From: DAONLM01 sp035406685
GTDB taxonomy: Bacteria > Spirochaetota > GWE2-31-10 > MWDO01
Assembly: GCA_035406685.1 (NCBI GenBank)
Contig: DAONLM010000112.1
Coordinates: forward strand, 1-9,570
Direction: 5' to 3'
DNA: 9,570 nt
In this document: positions 1 through 6,844 of the stretch, one piece after another
Layout of the letters: the number at the start of each line of letters is the position of its first letter
Numbering within the stretch: the stretch's first letter is position 1
Notes under the pieces: generated by a model
What the model was told of the DNA's origin: nothing
Databases searched by the model: none
What the model saw: the letters and a program-made list of their open reading frames with translations, nothing else
Translations under genes and position numbers: made by a program

Positions 1-115
1 AAATATTAAATTTCCTTGCAACATTTTCAAGTCTTTTTTTCATTGACGAGTTAACTACTATGTGTAACTCGTGATCAAAATTATAGTTTTTTAAAATCTT
101 ACGAATATTATTCAT
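1..115 (-). CDS. Partial small protein, possibly ribbon-helix-helix type (N-terminus only)
   Basis: The first 38 codons of a minus-strand gene lie here and the rest runs off the left edge. The ATG at 115-113 follows a textbook Shine-Dalgarno (AAGGAGG, 127-121 on the minus strand) at 5 nt, so the start is secure. The protein begins MNNIRKILKNYNFDHELHIV and continues with a stretch reading VNSSMKKRLENVARKFNI. A short beta-like segment (LHIVV) followed by an amphipathic helix with the pattern K-R-L-x-x-V-A-x-x-F is what ribbon-helix-helix DNA-binding proteins (CopG/Arc type, including many antitoxins) look like. That is inference from 38 residues only; no family can be assigned firmly. The gene is divergent from the histidine kinase at 451. 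Confidence 0.6.
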   Translation of the reverse strand, partial: MNNIRKILKNYNFDHELHIVVNSSMKKRLENVARKFNI

Positions 116-120
116 AAAAA

Positions 121-127
121 CCTCCTT
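121..127 (-). promoter_or_regulatory. Strong Shine-Dalgarno of the left-edge gene
   Basis: AAGGAGG on the minus strand, 5 nt before the ATG at 115. It is the strongest ribosome binding site in the window and contrasts with the SD-less starts of the kinase and the response regulator. Confidence 0.8.
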
Positions 128-228
128 AACAAAAAATTATTTTCTATAATATTAATCACAAAATTTTTAAGAAAATCCTTTACAAGTTTTGAGAAAAAAT
201 TTAGTTTTCTTTGAAAAAAATTAAAGTT

Positions 229-282
229 AGGGACAGACCTCTATAAATCTTTTTATAATTAAATTAAAAGAGGGACAGACCT
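229..282 (+). repeat. Two direct copies of REP-like 12-mer AGGGACAGACCT
   Basis: AGGGACAGACCT occurs exactly at 229-240 and again at 271-282, a 42-nt period, separated by AT-rich DNA. The core GGGACAGAC also occurs in inverse orientation at the far right end (9479-9487). From general knowledge, GGGACAGAC-like strings are common in dispersed repeats mobilised by REP-associated Y1 (IS200-like) tyrosine transposases. No such transposase is visible in this window, so the assignment is inference. Confidence 0.55.
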
Positions 283-388
283 ACACTTATCATGCTGTAA
301 AAATAATTTTCATATAGATACGGATAACTTACAAATTAAAATTTTGTTAGTATATATCGATTTATCTTAACTTTTTTTTAAAAAAATT

Positions 389-416
389 TTGACTTTTTTA
401 AATATTAATATATACT
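389..416 (+). promoter_or_regulatory. Sigma-70-type promoter of the histidine kinase gene
   Basis: TTGACT (389-394), 16-nt spacer, TATACT (411-416). It is preceded by AAAAAAATTT, giving the string AAATTTTGAC shared with two other promoters in the window. The predicted transcription start is about 423, so the 5' leader is about 28 nt. That leader contains no G and therefore no Shine-Dalgarno. Confidence 0.6.
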
Positions 417-450
417 ACAATAAAAAAATTAAATATTTTTATTTAAAATT

Positions 451-2835
451 ATGATTAATTTATTTAATTTAAATATAAATAATATTTCTAACTCACATCT
501 TACAAAAGAAAAGCAAAATTCTAAAAAGAAAAAATTTAAAATAAGATGGCTTTTTTTATCAATAATAATACCTCTTGCTATTCTTCCTATTCTGCTATTA
601 CTTATAATTTCTATAAATAGTATCTTTTCTTATTTAAAAAAGCAGAATTATGAATTTTATTCTTCATTAATTAATCAGGTTTCAAAAAATATAGATCTAA
701 TTTATAAGCAGCACTCAATGACATTAAGTGACATAACATTTATTCCAACATTTCATAACTTAATAAATCCGCCAGAATTTAAAAATCTTTCAGAAGAAAG
801 AAATTTTTTTGAAAATTTAGAATATGGACCAAATCCATCAGGAGGAACAATAAGAAGATTTGCCTTAACAAAGATAGATGGGGCATTGAACATTTTTATA
901 CTAAATAAATTCTCTTATATAACCCAAAAAAATTATATACATTACAACTTCTCTGACATCCCTTTTGAAATAGATCCAGATAAACTAAAAGAAGAATTAT
1001 TATATAAACAATTAATAAAGGTGAAAAAGACTGTTTTTGGAATGCTCTCAAAAGAATCTTTAAAAATTTATCAAGTAGAAAAAAGACCTATTTTTATCTT
1101 TCCTTATTATGAAGAAAATAAAGAATTACAAGCCTTTCTTATGATAGTATTAAATCCCAATGTAATATACAATAATTATAGTAATATATCAAAAATAAAT
1201 TTAGGTACACTTTATATTCTTGATGCAGGAAATAGAATTATATCTACTAATCATCCTTCTCAGGATGATTATTATTATTACGATGAGGATAATAAAAAGT
1301 ATATATTTAATAAAGGAGATTCGAATTATGATCCTTATAATAATATGAGTTATAATGACTATAAATTATTAATTACAGATCAGGATATTTTAAAAGATGA
1401 AAAAATTAAGAATCTGTTAACAAAAATTTCAAAGGAAGATTTTAATTTTAATCAGATATACTCGATTTCTTATAACAATAAAAAATATCTTGTTGTATTA
1501 AATTATTTAGAGTCAACTGAGACTAAATTTTTATTTTTTCTTCCGTTTAAACATATTTATACGCCTATCTACAATCTTATTTATCTTATAATAATAGTTG
1601 CAATAATAATAATAATCTTTTTGATTATTATATATATAATTTTAAGTAAGTATTTAACAGAACCAATAGTAACATTATCAAAAGTAGCATATAATAATGC
1701 TCAGGGGATTTATACTCTTGCAAACATAGATTCTAATAATGAAATTGGAGATCTTGCTGAAAATTTTAATTTTATGGTTACAGAATTAAACAATATTCAT
1801 AATAATCTTGAAGCTATCATTGAAGAGAGAACAAGAGAATTGCTAATAGCAAAGAGAGAAGCAGAAGAGGCAAATAAACATAAATCGAAATTTTTAGCCA
1901 ATATGAGTCATGAAATAAGAACTCCAATGAATGTTATTTGTGGAATTACAAGATTATTCGAATATGGAACATTTAATAAAGATGATCTTATGCTTATTGA
2001 AATAAAAAAAATAATAGATATTCTTGATGATTTTTTAAATAAGATAGAGATAGAAAATGAAGAGATTAAGATTTTAAAAAATATTAGAGAAGGATGTCAT
2101 AAATTATACGATAGTTTATCCAATGGAAAAAACTGGAAAGATTTTGTTATTGATAGATTTAAAGAGTATTCTGAAAAGATTACGACATATATGGATATTA
2201 AAAGTAAAATCGAAGAAGCCATTATTGCACTTTATTCTTTAAAAAATGAAGAGGAAAAAGAGATTGCAAGGGCTTATAATCAGATAAAAAATTCGAGTAC
2301 ATATCTTTTAGATATTATTGAAAGGGTATTAAACATTGCAAAAGTAGAAGCCGGTAAAATAGAAGTAAAGAAAATAGAGGTTGATATAAGAAATTTTATT
2401 CAGAATATTGAGTTTGATATATATAACTATCTTATTGCTAAGAATAAAAAAGATCTTGTCTATCCAGTTATAAACATAAATCAAAATTTAAGACACAAAG
2501 TATTTTTTGATAAACATCTAACAAAACAGGTTTTATTAAATCTTATTACAAATGCTATAAAATTTACTGAAAAAGGGGAGGTTCATATTAAAATATACGA
2601 AGAAGATGAAAAGATATTTTTTTCTGTTGAGGATAATGGCATTGGTATAAAAGAAGAAGATAAAAATAAAATATTTAAAGAATTTGGCAGAGCTTCCACC
2701 ACATCACATATAGAAGGTTCTGGGCTTGGTTTAATAATATGCAAATGGTTTGTTGAGATTCAAAATGGTAGAATAGGTTTTGATTCTGAATATGGTAAAG
2801 GAAGTAAATTCTGGTTTTATTTACCAGTAGAATAA
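451..2835 (+). CDS. Membrane sensor histidine kinase (Cache-like sensor, HAMP, HisKA with large insertion, HATPase)
   Basis: A 794-residue inner-membrane sensor kinase that should autophosphorylate on His and pass phosphate to a response regulator. Order: basic N-terminus; membrane helix ~31-58; extracytoplasmic domain ~60-370, with LYILDAGNRIISTNHP at ~254-269 resembling the second lobe of double-Cache sensors and a Tyr/Asp/Asn-rich stretch at ~272-304; membrane helix ~373-398; HAMP ~399-450; coiled coil to ~480. The H-box is SHEIRTP with H487; the N-box has N697 and N701; G1 is DNGIGI at 728-733; G2 is GSGLGL at 756-761. There is no C-terminal receiver. The loop between the H-box helix and the second DHp helix (~609-640, ending KVEAGK) is about 90 residues longer than in ordinary HisKA kinases such as BarA. 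The start at 451 has no SD; the next Met (M90) would remove the first membrane helix. The partner regulator is unknown. Confidence 0.93.
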   Translation: MINLFNLNINNISNSHLTKEKQNSKKKKFKIRWLFLSIIIPLAILPILLLLIISINSIFSYLKKQNYEFYSSLINQVSKNIDLIYKQHSMTLSDITFIPTFHNLINPPEFKNLSEERNFFENLEYGPNPSGGTIRRFALTKIDGALNIFILNKFSYITQKNYIHYNFSDIPFEIDPDKLKEELLYKQLIKVKKTVFGMLSKESLKIYQVEKRPIFIFPYYEENKELQAFLMIVLNPNVIYNNYSNISKINLGTLYILDAGNRIISTNHPSQDDYYYYDEDNKKYIFNKGDSNYDPYNNMSYNDYKLLITDQDILKDEKIKNLLTKISKEDFNFNQIYSISYNNKKYLVVLNYLESTETKFLFFLPFKHIYTPIYNLIYLIIIVAIIIIIFLIIIYIILSKYLTEPIVTLSKVAYNNAQGIYTLANIDSNNEIGDLAENFNFMVTELNNIHNNLEAIIEERTRELLIAKREAEEANKHKSKFLANMSHEIRTPMNVICGITRLFEYGTFNKDDLMLIEIKKIIDILDDFLNKIEIENEEIKILKNIREGCHKLYDSLSNGKNWKDFVIDRFKEYSEKITTYMDIKSKIEEAIIALYSLKNEEEKEIARAYNQIKNSSTYLLDIIERVLNIAKVEAGKIEVKKIEVDIRNFIQNIEFDIYNYLIAKNKKDLVYPVININQNLRHKVFFDKHLTKQVLLNLITNAIKFTEKGEVHIKIYEEDEKIFFSVEDNGIGIKEEDKNKIFKEFGRASTTSHIEGSGLGLIICKWFVEIQNGRIGFDSEYGKGSKFWFYLPVE

Positions 2836-2856
2836 GGTAATAAAAAGGGGTATTTT

Positions 2857-3318
2857 ATGGAAAATAGACCAACATGGGATCAATATTTTTTAAACATAGC
2901 AAAAGCGGTTTCTACTCGTTCATCCTGTTTGAGAAACAAAGTAGGAGCAGTGATTGTCCGTGATAAGGATATAATAAGCACTGGTTATAATGGGGCACCT
3001 CAATATCAAAAGAATTGTCTTGAAATAGGATATTGTTATAGAAATAAAAAAAATATTTTGTCCGGGACACAACTGGAAAAATGTAGAGCAGTCGGAAGCC
3101 ATGCTGAGGCAAATGCAATAACTCTTGCAGCAAGAAATGGACATTCGACAAAAGATGGGACAATCTATATTGTGGGTCATAATTTTGTATGTAATCAATG
3201 TAAAGCATTAATAGCAAATGCTAATATAAAAAGAGTGGTTTTATTAAAAGTAGATGGGACAATTGTCGAATTTTTCCCAGAAAAGGACTGGAATGTTCAT
3301 CCAATTGATTCAGAATAG
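2857..3318 (+). CDS. dCMP deaminase family protein (ComEB-like zinc deaminase)
   Basis: A cytosolic zinc-dependent deaminase of 153 residues, the usual length for bacterial dCMP deaminases. These convert dCMP to dUMP and feed thymidylate synthesis. The catalytic signature HAEANAI places zinc ligand H82 and proton-shuttling E84; the other ligands are C112 and C115 in VCNQC. The family normally has PCxxC, so a Val replaces the Pro. GAVIV (30-34) and STGYNGAP (41-48) are typical of the dCMP deaminase group. C24 and C54 match the position of the structural second-zinc cysteines in T4-type dCMP deaminase. The ATG follows AAGGGG (2845-2850) at 6 nt. The gene begins 21 nt after the kinase stop, so the two are probably co-transcribed. 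Substrate dCMP rather than another cytosine nucleotide is inferred from family resemblance. Confidence 0.88.
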   Translation: MENRPTWDQYFLNIAKAVSTRSSCLRNKVGAVIVRDKDIISTGYNGAPQYQKNCLEIGYCYRNKKNILSGTQLEKCRAVGSHAEANAITLAARNGHSTKDGTIYIVGHNFVCNQCKALIANANIKRVVLLKVDGTIVEFFPEKDWNVHPIDSE

Positions 3319-3337
3319 TAGTAAATCTCTTTAAATT

Positions 3338-3366
3338 TTGACAAGTTAAAAAATTTTAAGTAATAT
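3338..3366 (+). promoter_or_regulatory. Sigma-70-type promoter of the phosphatase gene
   Basis: Perfect TTGACA (3338-3343), optimal 17-nt spacer, TAATAT (3361-3366). AAAT precedes the -35, giving AAATTTTGACA. The predicted start of transcription is about 3373, about 34 nt before the ATG at 3407. This separates the phosphatase gene from the kinase/deaminase operon. Confidence 0.7.
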
Positions 3367-3406
3367 AAAAAAAGAGAATAAAATAAATAAAAAAATAGGA
3401 AAGTTA

Positions 3407-4435
3407 ATGTATTTTAATACAATTAATGAGATAAAAGAATTAAAATTAGAAGAGTTTAACAATATCATAGTAGAAATTTTAAACAATAAAAATATACCAG
3501 AGATCAACTTTTTTAAAAGTGTGACAAAATTAGCAATTTTTACTCTTCAAAATGAAAATGAAAATATAAGGCCAAAAGATAAAAACAATCTACCCGGAGG
3601 AATAATAAATCTTACGGAATTTGATAAGGTGATAATACTTCCAGATCTTCATGCAAGAAGATTCTTTTTGAAAAAAGTCCTGAATTTTAAAAAAAGGTTG
3701 GAGAAAGTACTACTCGAAGAATTAGAATATAGTAATATATCCCTATTATGTCTTGGTGATGGAGTTCACGGAGAGGCAAATTTTGCATCAAGATGGCTTA
3801 AAGCGTATGAAGAATTTAAAAGAAATTTTGAGCCATCTCCCAATATGGATATGGAAATTGCGGACTCTTTTAATTTAATGCTTGCAGTAATGTTATTAAA
3901 AATAAGATATCCAGAAAAATTCCACTTTTTAAAAGGCAATCATGAGAATATTTATAATGAAACTGGCAATGGAAATTATGCATTTGCTAAGTATGCGAAT
4001 GAAGGATTTATGGTCCTATTGTATTTTAAAAAAAAATATGATGATGAAATTTTATCATTGTACTCTCAGTTTGAAAAAAATTTACCTATATTTGTAGTTG
4101 GGAGGAATTTTCTGGCAAGTCATGCTGAACCGATGATGTTTGTCCCTTATGATAAGATAGTAAATTATAGAGAATATCCAGAAATAATAGAATCTTTCAC
4201 ATGGACAGATAACTACTCTTCAGTAAAAGGGACAATAGATTCATTTTTAGACTATTATATCCCACAGAATGATCAGTTTACATACTATTTTGGTGGACAT
4301 AGACCAATAAAAGATAGATATTTTTTAATAAATGGGGATAGATATGTTCAGATTCATAATCCACAGAAAGAGATAATTGCCTTTATAGATCAAAATAAAA
4401 AAATAGATCTGGAGAGTGATATTATTGAAATTTAA
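3407..4435 (+). CDS. Calcineurin-like (PPP-type) metallophosphatase
   Basis: A 342-residue cytosolic protein with the full set of two-metal phosphoesterase motifs in order: PDLH with D80 and H82; GDGVH at 117-121; GNHE at 177-180; SHAE with H239; GGHRP at 296-300. The order and spacing are those of the PPP Ser/Thr phosphatase/diadenosine-tetraphosphatase superfamily. The second motif reads GDGVHGE where classical PPP enzymes have GDxVDRG, so the usual Asp and substrate-contacting Arg are absent and the substrate cannot be predicted. A ~70-residue N-terminal extension precedes the catalytic core, and about 55 residues separate GDGVH from GNHE. There is no signal peptide. The ATG follows AGGA (3397-3400) at 6 nt and the gene has its own promoter. 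It could dephosphorylate a protein, a nucleotide or a small signalling molecule. Confidence 0.85.
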   Translation: MYFNTINEIKELKLEEFNNIIVEILNNKNIPEINFFKSVTKLAIFTLQNENENIRPKDKNNLPGGIINLTEFDKVIILPDLHARRFFLKKVLNFKKRLEKVLLEELEYSNISLLCLGDGVHGEANFASRWLKAYEEFKRNFEPSPNMDMEIADSFNLMLAVMLLKIRYPEKFHFLKGNHENIYNETGNGNYAFAKYANEGFMVLLYFKKKYDDEILSLYSQFEKNLPIFVVGRNFLASHAEPMMFVPYDKIVNYREYPEIIESFTWTDNYSSVKGTIDSFLDYYIPQNDQFTYYFGGHRPIKDRYFLINGDRYVQIHNPQKEIIAFIDQNKKIDLESDIIEI

Positions 4436-4500
4436 TTAAATAAAAAGTTACAAAATTTTATATAAAAATAAAGAATTTTATGATATTTTTTAAAAAAATA

Positions 4501-4529
4501 TTTACCATTTAAAAAGTTTTTGTTATAAT
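4501..4529 (+). promoter_or_regulatory. Extended -10 promoter of the HPr operon
   Basis: TTTACC (4501-4506), 17-nt spacer, perfect TATAAT (4524-4529) with the extended element TG at 4521-4522. A second TATAAT at 4535-4540 has no -35 at a proper distance. The predicted start is about 4536, giving a 24-nt leader with SD AAGGG (4546-4550) 9 nt before the ATG. The strong -10 suggests steady high expression of HPr. Confidence 0.65.
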
Positions 4530-4559
4530 TTTAATATAATCTTAAAAGGGATTATTGTT

Positions 4560-4826
4560 ATGAAAAAAGGCAAAGCCACAGTAAAGAACGAGAGAGGAAT
4601 TCACGCAAGACCTTCTGGTGAAATAGCAAAAGAGGCACTTAAATATAAATCTAAAATTTCTATAAACTTTCAGGGAAAAACAGCAAACGCAAAAGATGTT
4701 ATCCAATTAATAATTCTTGAGATGTTAAAGGGGGCTGTTGTAGAAATAGTAGCAGAAGGTGAGGATGAAGAGGCTGCCTTTAATGCGATAAAAGAACTCA
4801 TTGAGAAAGAGTATATTTTTGATTAA
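4560..4826 (+). CDS. ptsH: Phosphocarrier protein HPr with Asp at the Ser46 position
   Basis: An 88-residue HPr-fold phosphocarrier, the normal length. In the sugar phosphotransferase system HPr takes phosphate from enzyme I on a His and hands it to EIIA domains; some HPr-like proteins have purely regulatory jobs. The active-site signature GIHARP is intact with H15. Ungapped alignment to the well-known Bacillus HPr puts NAKD here against NLKS there, so residue 46, the Ser phosphorylated by HPr kinase/phosphorylase, is Asp. The following hydrophobic patch (VIQLIILEMLKG, 47-58) aligns with the IMGVMSLGIAKG region. The gene heads a probable operon: the OmpA-domain gene starts 17 nt after its stop, and surE follows. 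No enzyme I, EII or HPr kinase gene is in the window. Confidence 0.93.
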   Translation: MKKGKATVKNERGIHARPSGEIAKEALKYKSKISINFQGKTANAKDVIQLIILEMLKGAVVEIVAEGEDEEAAFNAIKELIEKEYIFD

Positions 4827-4843
4827 ATAAAGGCTTTAGGCAA

Positions 4844-6052
4844 ATGAAAAAAATTCTTCTCTTAGTTTTATCTTTTTTACTAATAAGTAATTATACAGAG
4901 GCTGAAGTATTTAAATTTAAATTTGTTAAGGGGAGAAAGTTTAGAATAGAAGCAACAATTACTGGATCTCAATATCTTAATAATGAATTTTTATTAGATT
5001 ATAAACAGAGTTATAAAACAATAAGTGTTATAAAAGATATAATAAAAGGAGATGAACTAAATGCTCTTATTGAAGATCAATTTTATTACTATCATATAAA
5101 TTTATTTGCTAATAATGAGATTAAGGAATTGACTCAATCTGAGACTGTTAACTATATAAAAGACACTCTTGGAAGAATAATAGTAAAAAACAATAGTGTC
5201 TTACCAACTTTGAGAAATGTCCCATGTTTTTTAGAAAAGGATATTAAAATAGGAGATAAATGGAAATCACCTGGTTTTGAAGTGCAGGATTTTTATAATG
5301 ACGGAACTATATCGATCTTTCCAATAGAGGTAGAATACACATTTCTTGGATACGAGAATGTCAATAATAAGAGTCTTGCAAAATTTCAATATGACTACAA
5401 TATTGATATAACAAACAATTTTGATGGGACAATTGATAAAAGGATTTTAAGAATTGTTGGTAAGTCTTCCACAATTATGCTTTTTGATAGTAAAATAGGT
5501 GCAAGATATAAAGAGATTTATAAAAAAGAATATTCTATTTTAGTGCAGGAACCAAATAAAAATTATGTTTTAACATTTATTGATGAGGGTGAGAGAGTAT
5601 GGTATGCTATTCAATTGATGGATAAAGATAGGATTCTGAAAGATCTACGAAAAGATCTTGATAAAAATAAGATTAAAGATACAGAAATAACGAAAGATGA
5701 TAAAGGTATAAAGATTACACTTGAAAATATTCAATTTGATCCAGAATCTGCTGTATTAAGACCAGAAGAGATTGAGAGATTAAAAAGGATAGCAGAGATT
5801 TTAAAAAAATATAAAGATAGAGGTGTTTTAATAATAGGTCATACAACAGATAAAGGGACAGAAGAGGGTAGACAGAAACTATCATTGGAAAGAGCAAAGA
5901 GCGTGATTGATTTTTTGATTAAAGAGGATGCTATAAATATTAAAAAGAGTATGTATATGGGTAAAGGGGGTAAAGAACCAATTGCTCCAAATGATACAAT
6001 TGAAGGAATGAAAAAAAACAGAAGGGTTGAAATTTATATTCTTGAAGAATAG
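4844..6052 (+). CDS. Secreted OmpA-family peptidoglycan-binding protein
   Basis: A 402-residue exported protein. Residues 1-20 form a signal peptide (MKK, then a Leu-rich core) with likely signal peptidase I cleavage after TEA at 20; there is no lipobox Cys. Residues ~21-285 are mainly beta-predicted and unrecognised, with no sign of a transmembrane barrel I can identify. Residues ~286-402 form an OmpA C-terminal domain: ITLENIQFDPESAVLRPEE opens it, D336 and R350 fall where the peptidoglycan diaminopimelate-binding Asp and Arg sit, and it ends NRRVEI. The protein probably sits in the periplasm or outer envelope, attached non-covalently to the cell wall. Likely SD AAAGG (4829-4833) lies 10 nt before the ATG. 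It is translated between HPr and SurE from a shared transcript. Confidence 0.85.
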   Translation: MKKILLLVLSFLLISNYTEAEVFKFKFVKGRKFRIEATITGSQYLNNEFLLDYKQSYKTISVIKDIIKGDELNALIEDQFYYYHINLFANNEIKELTQSETVNYIKDTLGRIIVKNNSVLPTLRNVPCFLEKDIKIGDKWKSPGFEVQDFYNDGTISIFPIEVEYTFLGYENVNNKSLAKFQYDYNIDITNNFDGTIDKRILRIVGKSSTIMLFDSKIGARYKEIYKKEYSILVQEPNKNYVLTFIDEGERVWYAIQLMDKDRILKDLRKDLDKNKIKDTEITKDDKGIKITLENIQFDPESAVLRPEEIERLKRIAEILKKYKDRGVLIIGHTTDKGTEEGRQKLSLERAKSVIDFLIKEDAINIKKSMYMGKGGKEPIAPNDTIEGMKKNRRVEIYILEE

Positions 6053-6103
6053 ATCAAAATAATAATTTAACTCAATTAAGTTTAAAAATCAAGGATGAGA
6101 GAA

Positions 6104-6832
6104 ATGAATATTCTTCTTACAAATGATGATGGTTTTTATGCTGATGGAATTAATTTTTTAAAAGAGTATTTTGAAAAGAATAATCATAATGTCTTTGTGG
6201 TGGCACCAGACAGTGAAAAGAGTGGTTTTTCTCATTCAATTACTCTAAAAGACACAATAAGACTGGTCAAACATAAAGATAATCTCTGGGTATTAAAAGG
6301 GACTCCGGTTGATTGTATTACTCTTGCACTTTTAGGACTTATCCCCATAAGACCGGATATAATTGTCTCTGGTGTAAATCATGGTCCAAATATTGGTAAA
6401 GATACAATATATTCTGGCACAGTTGCTGCTGCAAGGCAGGGTGGATTGCATGATATTCCATCAATAGCATTGTCTGTTAATACATGGGGAGAACCAATAT
6501 ATTTTGAAAATGTTAATTATTTTATGGATAATTACTTTTTTAAACTTATGTCAAAGAAAATCTCTGGTTATTTCTATAATGTAAATTTCCCAAACATTAA
6601 ATTCGAAAATCTAAAAGGGATAAAAAAGACAGTTCCCTGTCAATCTCATTATTATAAAGATGAACTCGTATCATTTGACTCGCCAAATCATGGAAAATAC
6701 TTCTGGATTAAAGGGGATTATCCTATTTTTGAAAATGATGAAGGGACAGATGCTGGAGCGGTTAAAAATGGATATATTTCAATAAGCGCCATTAAATTTT
6801 TACCAGACACAGTAGATTTTGATCTTGAATAG
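6104..6832 (+). CDS. surE: 5'/3'-nucleotidase SurE
   Basis: A cytosolic metal-dependent nucleoside monophosphate phosphatase of the SurE family, 242 residues from this start. NDDG at 7-10 supplies metal ligands D8 and D9; S40 in KSGFSHS and N92 in VSGVNHGPN complete the site; SGTVAAARQG is the other hallmark. There are two possible starts, 6095 (adding MRE) and 6104. I prefer 6104 because AAGG at 6091-6094 is then 9 nt upstream, whereas it directly abuts the ATG at 6095, and because D8/D9 then match the family numbering. SurE stands here without the pcm or rpoS neighbours known from enterobacteria. It is probably the last gene of the HPr operon, about 50 nt after the OmpA-domain gene, and its end is 6 nt from the end of the convergent gene. 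Confidence 0.93.
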   Translation: MNILLTNDDGFYADGINFLKEYFEKNNHNVFVVAPDSEKSGFSHSITLKDTIRLVKHKDNLWVLKGTPVDCITLALLGLIPIRPDIIVSGVNHGPNIGKDTIYSGTVAAARQGGLHDIPSIALSVNTWGEPIYFENVNYFMDNYFFKLMSKKISGYFYNVNFPNIKFENLKGIKKTVPCQSHYYKDELVSFDSPNHGKYFWIKGDYPIFENDEGTDAGAVKNGYISISAIKFLPDTVDFDLE

Positions 6833-6844
6833 CCTTTTTTAAGG
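6833..6844. terminator. Weak bidirectional hairpin between convergent genes
   Basis: CCTTTTTTAAGG can form a 4-bp stem (CCTT/AAGG) with a T-rich loop, right at the 6-nt gap between surE and the convergent gene. It is too short to be a convincing intrinsic terminator, but nothing better exists at this junction. Confidence 0.2.

Larger units (their letters stand above)
116..450. other. Intergenic region between divergent genes
   Basis: About 335 nt between the left-edge minus-strand gene and the kinase gene. It holds the SD of the left gene, an A/T-only-rich tract, two copies of AGGGACAGACCT (229-240 and 271-282) and the kinase promoter (389-416). No convincing open reading frame or RNA gene is visible. 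A weak possible promoter for the left gene may sit around 130-170 (minus strand reads AAATTTTGTGA followed by TATTATAGA), but spacing is not good enough to call it. Confidence 0.6.

Noticed and set aside
2912..3217. Open frames on the minus strand opposite the dCMP deaminase gene
   Set aside because: They are antisense shadows of a clear zinc deaminase; their products are unlike any protein family and have no ribosome sites.
4440..4500. AT-only inverted repeats after the phosphatase gene as a terminator
   Set aside because: The possible stems are A-U only with mismatches (for example ATAAAA...TTTTAT), too weak for an intrinsic terminator.
5715..5897. Minus-strand 60-codon frame inside the OmpA-domain gene
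   Set aside because: Antisense to the well-conserved OmpA domain, with no supporting ribosome site.
6415..6429. Sigma-54-like site TGGCAC-N5-CTGC on the plus strand
   Set aside because: It lies inside surE and encodes the conserved SGTVAAA motif, so the match is explained by the protein; the last element is CTGC rather than TTGC, and no gene start follows it.
2857..6832. A nucleotide-depletion defence system (deaminase, phosphatase, SurE)
   Set aside because: The enzymes look like housekeeping families, are in at least two transcription units, and no toxin, effector or phage sensor accompanies them.
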